A DNA stretch of 10,799 nucleotides from an uncultured Lachnospiraceae bacterium (GTDB taxonomy: Bacteria; Bacillota; Clostridia; Lachnospirales; Lachnospiraceae), in contig CAMNWW010000052.1 in the NCBI GenBank assembly GCA_946566415.1, positions 1 through 10,799 of the forward strand, written 5' to 3'. The notes below the pieces were generated by a model. The model made no database searches and had not been told where the DNA came from. It was given only the letters and a program-made list of their open reading frames with translations. Shown here piece after piece: positions 6,947-10,799 of this stretch (positions within the stretch are counted from its first letter, which is position 1; each line of letters starts with the position of its first letter). A program made the translations under genes and the position numbers.

Positions 6947-7002
6947 TCTAAATAAAATTTTAACAAGGATTGTACGAAAAAATGAGCAATCACCGTATTT
7001 AA

Positions 7003-9189
7003 CTATCCTTCTGCCTCCACAAAATGCATCTGATACGCCAAATATTCTCCTAATTCCGCCGGCATGGGAATCCCAGCCTTCATCAAAGCATTTCCCGTAT
7101 AACATCTCCCGCTTTCTTCGTCTCGATAAACAGCGTTTGGCTTAAGGCCCTGCATCTTTACATAGTTTGTAATCATGTTCCCGTGAACCTCCAGCATAAC
7201 CACATTCAGCAAAGCTTCCCGCCGATCCTTGGATACGAACGCCCATGCCCCCGCCGGATCCGTGTTAGGATTAGATAGGCGGTAGTAAAGACCGTCCTGT
7301 ATCAAAGACGCATAACGGCGGTAATCCTTGATCTGACGCCGGATCTCCTCTTTCTCTTTGGACGTCATTTGAGCAAGATCCAATTCATATCCAAAAGTTC
7401 CTGCCATCGCGACTACTCCCCGCGTATGGAGCGACACCAAGCGTCCCGTCTGATGATTCGGAACTGCCGACACATGGGAACCAACCGCGGAAATAGGGAA
7501 TCCAAAAGAGGTTCCATATTGAATCCGGACTCTGTCGAGGGCGTCTGTATTATCGCTGCACCAGATCTGCGGCGTATAATACAGCATCCCTGCGTCAAAT
7601 CTTCCTCCTCCCCCGCTGCATCCTTCAATCAAAGTATCCGGATACCGTTTTCCCAGCCGCTCCAGAAAATCATATACTCCCAGCACATAGTCATAGAGCA
7701 CTGTTCCCTGATCTTTCTTAACCGAAGAATATACGTCTGAAATACTCCTGTTGATGTCCCATTTTATATACTCTATTTTTCCTTGATCCAGTACCTTACA
7801 GATTTCTCCGTAAATATAATCCACTACGTCTCTCCTGGAAAAATCAAGCACAAGCTGGTTTCGTGCTCTTACTGGTTTTCTCCCGGGAATAGAAATCGCC
7901 CAATCCGGATGAGAACGGTATAAATCGCTGTCCTCATTTACCATCTCCGGCTCTATCCAAATTCCAAATTTAAGCCCCGTATTGTGAACACGGCGAATCA
8001 ATTCGCCAAGGTTCATTCCCAGTTTTTCCTCATTGACGTTCCAGTCTCCCAGCCCGCTGTTGTCGTCGTCCCGTTTTCCAAACCAACCGTCGTCCATAAC
8101 CAGCATCTCAATCCCTACTTCTGCGGCATGCTCCGCCAGGCGGCAAATACTTTCGCCTGTAAAGTCAAAATAAGACGCTTCCCAGCTATTAAGGAGAATC
8201 GGCCTTACTGCTTCCTTATATTTCCCCCGGCAGACATGACGGCGGATGCAGGCATGGAGATTCTGGGAGAGCTTTCCTAATCCCTGCTCTGTGTAGCTTA
8301 AGATAACCTCCGGCGCGTAAAAGCACTCCCCGCTCTCAAGAGGATAGTGGAACAGCTCGTCCTGGAGTCCCAAAAGAGCGCGTATCTGATGAAACTGATC
8401 CTTCTCTACTTCTCCCTTGAAACCGCCGCTGTATACAAAATTCATTGCGTAGCAGTCTCCGCATGTCTCCGTGGCGTCCCTCTCCGCCAGGATCATGAAT
8501 GGACTGTACTGATGACTTGAAGTTCCTCTCCTGCTTCCAATTGTCATGTTTCCGTGAACCACCGGGGTCCTCTGGAAATTCCTTTCCATGGCATGTCTTC
8601 CATAAAAGGTGAGAACATCGTATTCTCCGGAAACAAAATCCAAACAGGCCGACTGCACTTTTTCCAAATACATCTTTCCCTGTCCTGCATTGATAATCTT
8701 TACGCTTCGCGTAATAATATCATGTTCAGGAAGCACTCCGTAATATAGAATCACACGCAAAGACGACGCTGAATCCTCCATGAGGATCTCCAGAGTCTCG
8801 GCCTCCTCCTCGGATGCATATACGGCCGGAAGCCCCGGAAGACTATATTTCCCCTTTTTGATCTCATGGCTTAAATAACGCAGGTCGCAGCTCTCGCTTC
8901 CATCTTCATTGAGTACGGCAAGCGCCGCGCTTCGGTAATCCCCATTGCCCCGGCACGGAAATTCCTGGGGGAGCGCATCCATCGAATAGGTCCTATCCCG
9001 TCCTGCGTCATAAGGATTTCCCGAAAATCCCCTGTCTCTATAAGTAAGCAGATAATCCATGCACCCCTTTTCTGTCCGTCCATAGTACAAATGCAGTAAA
9101 AATCCATATCTGTCAATCTGCATTTGATAAGTCGAGGCTGCCGTATGCAGCGTAAAGGTACGTTTTTTTTGATCATAAATGATTCCCAT
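7003..9189 (-). CDS. Alpha-galactosidase, glycoside hydrolase family 36
   Basis: A 728-residue GH36 enzyme that releases terminal alpha-1,6-linked galactose from melibiose, raffinose, stachyose and similar sugars, with retention of configuration. The N-terminal ~320 residues form the beta-rich domain. The (beta/alpha)8 barrel follows with LNSWEASYFDF (333-343), VMDDGWFG (364-371) and GIWIEPEMVNEDSDL (409-423). The nucleophile is D478 in IKWDINR, then EGCSGGGGRFD (522-532) and the SDNTDALDR segment (545-553), which holds the acid/base aspartate. The length is that of the ~730-residue tetrameric bacterial subgroup. No signal peptide is visible, so it should act in the cytosol on imported oligosaccharide. 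AGGAGA about 6 bases upstream supports the start at 9189. It follows two sugar permease genes but is separated from them by a 112-base gap with a hairpin and no obvious promoter. I use no symbol because aga, rafA and melA are all in use for this family. Confidence 0.96.
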   Translation of the reverse strand: MGIIYDQKKRTFTLHTAASTYQMQIDRYGFLLHLYYGRTEKGCMDYLLTYRDRGFSGNPYDAGRDRTYSMDALPQEFPCRGNGDYRSAALAVLNEDGSESCDLRYLSHEIKKGKYSLPGLPAVYASEEEAETLEILMEDSASSLRVILYYGVLPEHDIITRSVKIINAGQGKMYLEKVQSACLDFVSGEYDVLTFYGRHAMERNFQRTPVVHGNMTIGSRRGTSSHQYSPFMILAERDATETCGDCYAMNFVYSGGFKGEVEKDQFHQIRALLGLQDELFHYPLESGECFYAPEVILSYTEQGLGKLSQNLHACIRRHVCRGKYKEAVRPILLNSWEASYFDFTGESICRLAEHAAEVGIEMLVMDDGWFGKRDDDNSGLGDWNVNEEKLGMNLGELIRRVHNTGLKFGIWIEPEMVNEDSDLYRSHPDWAISIPGRKPVRARNQLVLDFSRRDVVDYIYGEICKVLDQGKIEYIKWDINRSISDVYSSVKKDQGTVLYDYVLGVYDFLERLGKRYPDTLIEGCSGGGGRFDAGMLYYTPQIWCSDNTDALDRVRIQYGTSFGFPISAVGSHVSAVPNHQTGRLVSLHTRGVVAMAGTFGYELDLAQMTSKEKEEIRRQIKDYRRYASLIQDGLYYRLSNPNTDPAGAWAFVSKDRREALLNVVMLEVHGNMITNYVKMQGLKPNAVYRDEESGRCYTGNALMKAGIPMPAELGEYLAYQMHFVEAEG

Positions 9190-9226
9190 GATGTCTCTCC
9201 TTTTTTACAGTAAAAGCTCCGCCGGT

Positions 9227-9266
9227 ATAAAATCAGCCGCCCGGTACATCTCCCGGACGGCTGATT
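9227..9266 (-). terminator. Hairpin with short U tail between permease and alpha-galactosidase genes
   Basis: On the minus strand AATCAGCCG (9266-9258) and CGGCTGATT (9239-9231) form a perfect 9-bp stem, extended inside by a CCGG/CCGG pairing. It is followed by TTATA, so the run is only four T residues counting the stem end. It begins about 35 bases after the permease stop. As no promoter is evident between it and the alpha-galactosidase start, it is more likely a leaky terminator or an mRNA-stabilising stem than a full stop. Confidence 0.65.
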
Positions 9267-9301
9267 CCATTTATCGCTTATAAAATGTACATCAACACTT
9301 T

Positions 9302-10144
9302 TTACTTCACTGCACCATTTACCACGCCGTTCAGAATCTGCTTCTGGCATACTAGGTAGAAGATCAAGATCGGCAGCAGCGCCAGCAGGTATGAAGCAAA
9401 CGCCAGGTTATAATTTGTACCGAACTGTGTCTGGAATGTCATCTGTGCAAGCGGAAGCGTCGTCATCCCTGATCCGGACATGATAACGAGGGGCGTCATC
9501 ACGTCGTTCCATGTTCCCAGCGCCGTCAGGACCGCTACTGTCGCATGCATCGGCTTCATAATCGGGAAAATAATCTTCCAATATGTCTGCCATGTGGTCG
9601 CTCCGTCTACATACGCCGCTTCCTCAAGGGCCATCGGAATATTTACCAGATACCCTGAGTACAGAAGTACATTCATCGGCATATAGAATACCACATAAAG
9701 CACGATAACGCCAACCCAATTTGCAAGTCCGATCATGGCGGTCTGTTTTACAAGAGGCATCATAAGGATCGCAAAGGGCACGAACATACCGCTGACAATA
9801 TAAAGATATGCAAAATTATAAAATTTACTCTTTGCTTTGTTGCGCCCGATCGCATATCCCACCAGGGAGTGGAGGACAATGGATACCACAACGGTAAGTA
9901 TCGTAATCAAAGCGCTGTTGCCTAGTGAACGCCAAAAATCTGTTACTTCCATTGCCTCTGCAAAATTTGCAAGGCTCCAGGTTTTCGGAAGCGATAAAAT
10001 TCCGCTGATGCTGTTCGTCATCTCGCTGGGCTGCTTAAACGCGATCACAATCGTCATATATAACGGAAAAGCGACAGTTATAAGCCCTAAAATGAGCAGG
10101 ATCGTAATTGGCCAGTTGACTCTTTCTTTTACTTTCTCTTTCAT
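9302..10144 (-). CDS. Carbohydrate ABC transporter permease, MalG/MsmG type
   Basis: A 280-residue inner-membrane permease (binding-protein-dependent transport family) with six predicted membrane segments, starting with a helix at about 12-35. The cytoplasmic EAA loop that docks the ATPase is clear at about 184-208: EEAAYVDGATTWQTYWKIIF then PIMKP. The C terminus ends in a LNGVVNGAVK-type tail typical of MalG-like proteins. It should pair with the permease encoded just upstream to form the channel of an alpha-galactoside importer, judged by the GH36 gene that follows. The ATG shares its A with the TAA stop of the upstream permease. A strong AAGGAGG (10155-10161), 10 bases before the start, lies inside that gene. 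Neither a binding protein nor an ATPase is in the window. In Msm-type systems the ATPase is often shared and encoded elsewhere. Confidence 0.93.
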   Translation of the reverse strand: MKEKVKERVNWPITILLILGLITVAFPLYMTIVIAFKQPSEMTNSISGILSLPKTWSLANFAEAMEVTDFWRSLGNSALITILTVVVSIVLHSLVGYAIGRNKAKSKFYNFAYLYIVSGMFVPFAILMMPLVKQTAMIGLANWVGVIVLYVVFYMPMNVLLYSGYLVNIPMALEEAAYVDGATTWQTYWKIIFPIMKPMHATVAVLTALGTWNDVMTPLVIMSGSGMTTLPLAQMTFQTQFGTNYNLAFASYLLALLPILIFYLVCQKQILNGVVNGAVK

Positions 10145-10743
10145 TATAACTGTTCCTCCTTCTTACTTGATGCACCTAACTGCAGCGCGGAAAGCGTTAC
10201 AATCACGATAAAGAATATAACTGCGTTGGCGCTCTGGAAACCGAACTGGCCGCCGCCCATACCATTTTGATAGATCAGGTAGGAAATAGACTCTGTACTC
10301 TGCGCCGGACCGCCTTTTGTTAACGCCATGATCTGGTCGAATACCATCAGGAAATTCTTAACGCAAAGTACCATATTGATGGTAAAGAACGAAAAGATCA
10401 GGGGGAAAGTCAAATGTCTGAACTGCTTCCATCCTGTAGCGCCGTCAATAGATCCCGCCTCGTATACATCCTCCGGCACAGTCTGCAGACCGGAAATATA
10501 GATGATCGTATTCATGGCGATGGACTGCCATGCACAGACAATTACGATAGCGATCCATGCAAGGTTTTCATTTGCCAGCATACTGGAGCCAAAAGTCTTG
10601 CTCCCAATCATCTGTCCCCAAGCCGGCAGAATGTATGTAAAGAAATAGTTGAAAATGTAGCCTACTACCAATGCGCCTAATACGTTTGGAATAAAGTATG
10701 CCCCGCGCAGCGCGCTTTTAAACTTGATCTTGCTGTTCAGCCC
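10144..10743 (-). CDS. Carbohydrate ABC transporter permease, MalF/MsmF type, N-terminal part missing
   Basis: About 200 codons of C-terminal sequence. In-frame similarity to the family runs from GLNSKIKFKSALRGAYFIPN (10743 downward) through VLGALVVGYIF to the EAA loop (PEDVYEAGSIDGATGWKQF, then FPLI) and a final helix ending in a KKEEQL tail. Complete members have about 290-300 residues, so roughly the first 90-100, including the first membrane helices, are absent. Upstream of 10743 the frame meets W-H and then TGA and TAA (10752-10750, 10755-10753). The TTG at 10671 could serve as a formal start, but it falls inside conserved sequence with no convincing ribosome binding site, so it is not the native start. 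Either the gene has been interrupted (insertion, pseudogene) or the window end is misjoined. The stop overlaps the ATG of the following permease. Confidence 0.85.
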   Translation of the reverse strand, partial: GLNSKIKFKSALRGAYFIPNVLGALVVGYIFNYFFTYILPAWGQMIGSKTFGSSMLANENLAWIAIVIVCAWQSIAMNTIIYISGLQTVPEDVYEAGSIDGATGWKQFRHLTFPLIFSFFTINMVLCVKNFLMVFDQIMALTKGGPAQSTESISYLIYQNGMGGGQFGFQSANAVIFFIVIVTLSALQLGASSKKEEQL

Positions 10744-10799
10744 CCAATGTCATTAAGTTAGCACCAGCAACATAAGGCTTACTGCTTGAAAGATGGCAA
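10743..10799. mobile_element. Foreign sequence abutting the broken permease; possible insertion sequence end
   Basis: The last ~57 bases do not continue the permease in any frame. The permease frame has two consecutive stops just past the junction, and the other frames give no MalF-like helix that joins smoothly. The junction is at about 10740-10743, where a run of five C (10741-10745) begins. A window that ends shortly inside new sequence is what short-read assembly produces at a multi-copy insertion sequence. No transposase or second inverted repeat is visible, so a misassembly or chimeric join is equally possible. Confidence 0.3.

Noticed and set aside
6968..7002. Possible intrinsic terminator after the alpha-galactosidase gene (T run of six on the minus strand)
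   Set aside because: The stem before the T run is only about 3-4 bp (TGA/TCA), too weak to call.
8871..9350. A 159-codon minus-strand frame overlapping the start of the alpha-galactosidase gene
   Set aside because: It is out of frame with the well-supported GH36 protein, crosses the hairpin between the genes, and has no recognisable motif.

Overview
The window looks like a piece of a Clostridia genome, most likely a gut Lachnospiraceae relative. This is inferred from protein style only: an LL-diaminopimelate aminotransferase lysine pathway, a CarD-type RNA polymerase-binding regulator, a short Pta, a GH36 alpha-galactosidase behind Msm/Raf-type permeases, and strong AGGAGG ribosome binding sites. 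Every supported gene is on the minus strand, so the biological reading order runs from high to low coordinates. No gap between genes exceeds 300 bases.

Reading in transcription order. (1) At the right edge, 10144-10743 is the C-terminal part of a MalF/MsmF-type sugar permease whose N-terminal coding sequence is cut off abruptly at about 10741-10743. The last ~57 bases (10743-10799) do not continue the gene and may be the end of an insertion sequence or an assembly join. Next come the partner MalG/MsmG-type permease (9302-10144, sharing one base with the previous stop), a hairpin with a short U tail, and a GH36 alpha-galactosidase (7003-9189). Together they form an uptake and hydrolysis unit for alpha-galactosides such as raffinose or melibiose. 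(2) pta (5873-6871) has its own promoter and no ackA beside it. (3) carD (5149-5676) has its own extended -10 promoter, a leader of about 107 nt with two hairpins, and an intrinsic terminator that includes its stop codon. (4) A tight four-gene operon follows: dapF (4226-5059), dapL (2994-4208), an M20 metallopeptidase of the carboxypeptidase S/PM20D1 type (1627-2985 or 2973) and a YfcC/DcuC-family transporter (212-1624). The first two make meso-diaminopimelate for lysine and peptidoglycan. The last two look like an import-and-cleave pair for a peptide or N-acylated amino acid. (5) At the left edge a tRNA-Gln(CUG) gene, with its own promoter, runs off the window.

The window shows mainly housekeeping and carbohydrate genes. 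I see no defence system, CRISPR array or complete mobile element. The points most worth checking are the broken permease at the right edge, the structured carD leader, the possibly leaky terminator inside the galactoside operon, and the linkage of diaminopimelate synthesis with an M20 peptidase and YfcC transporter.
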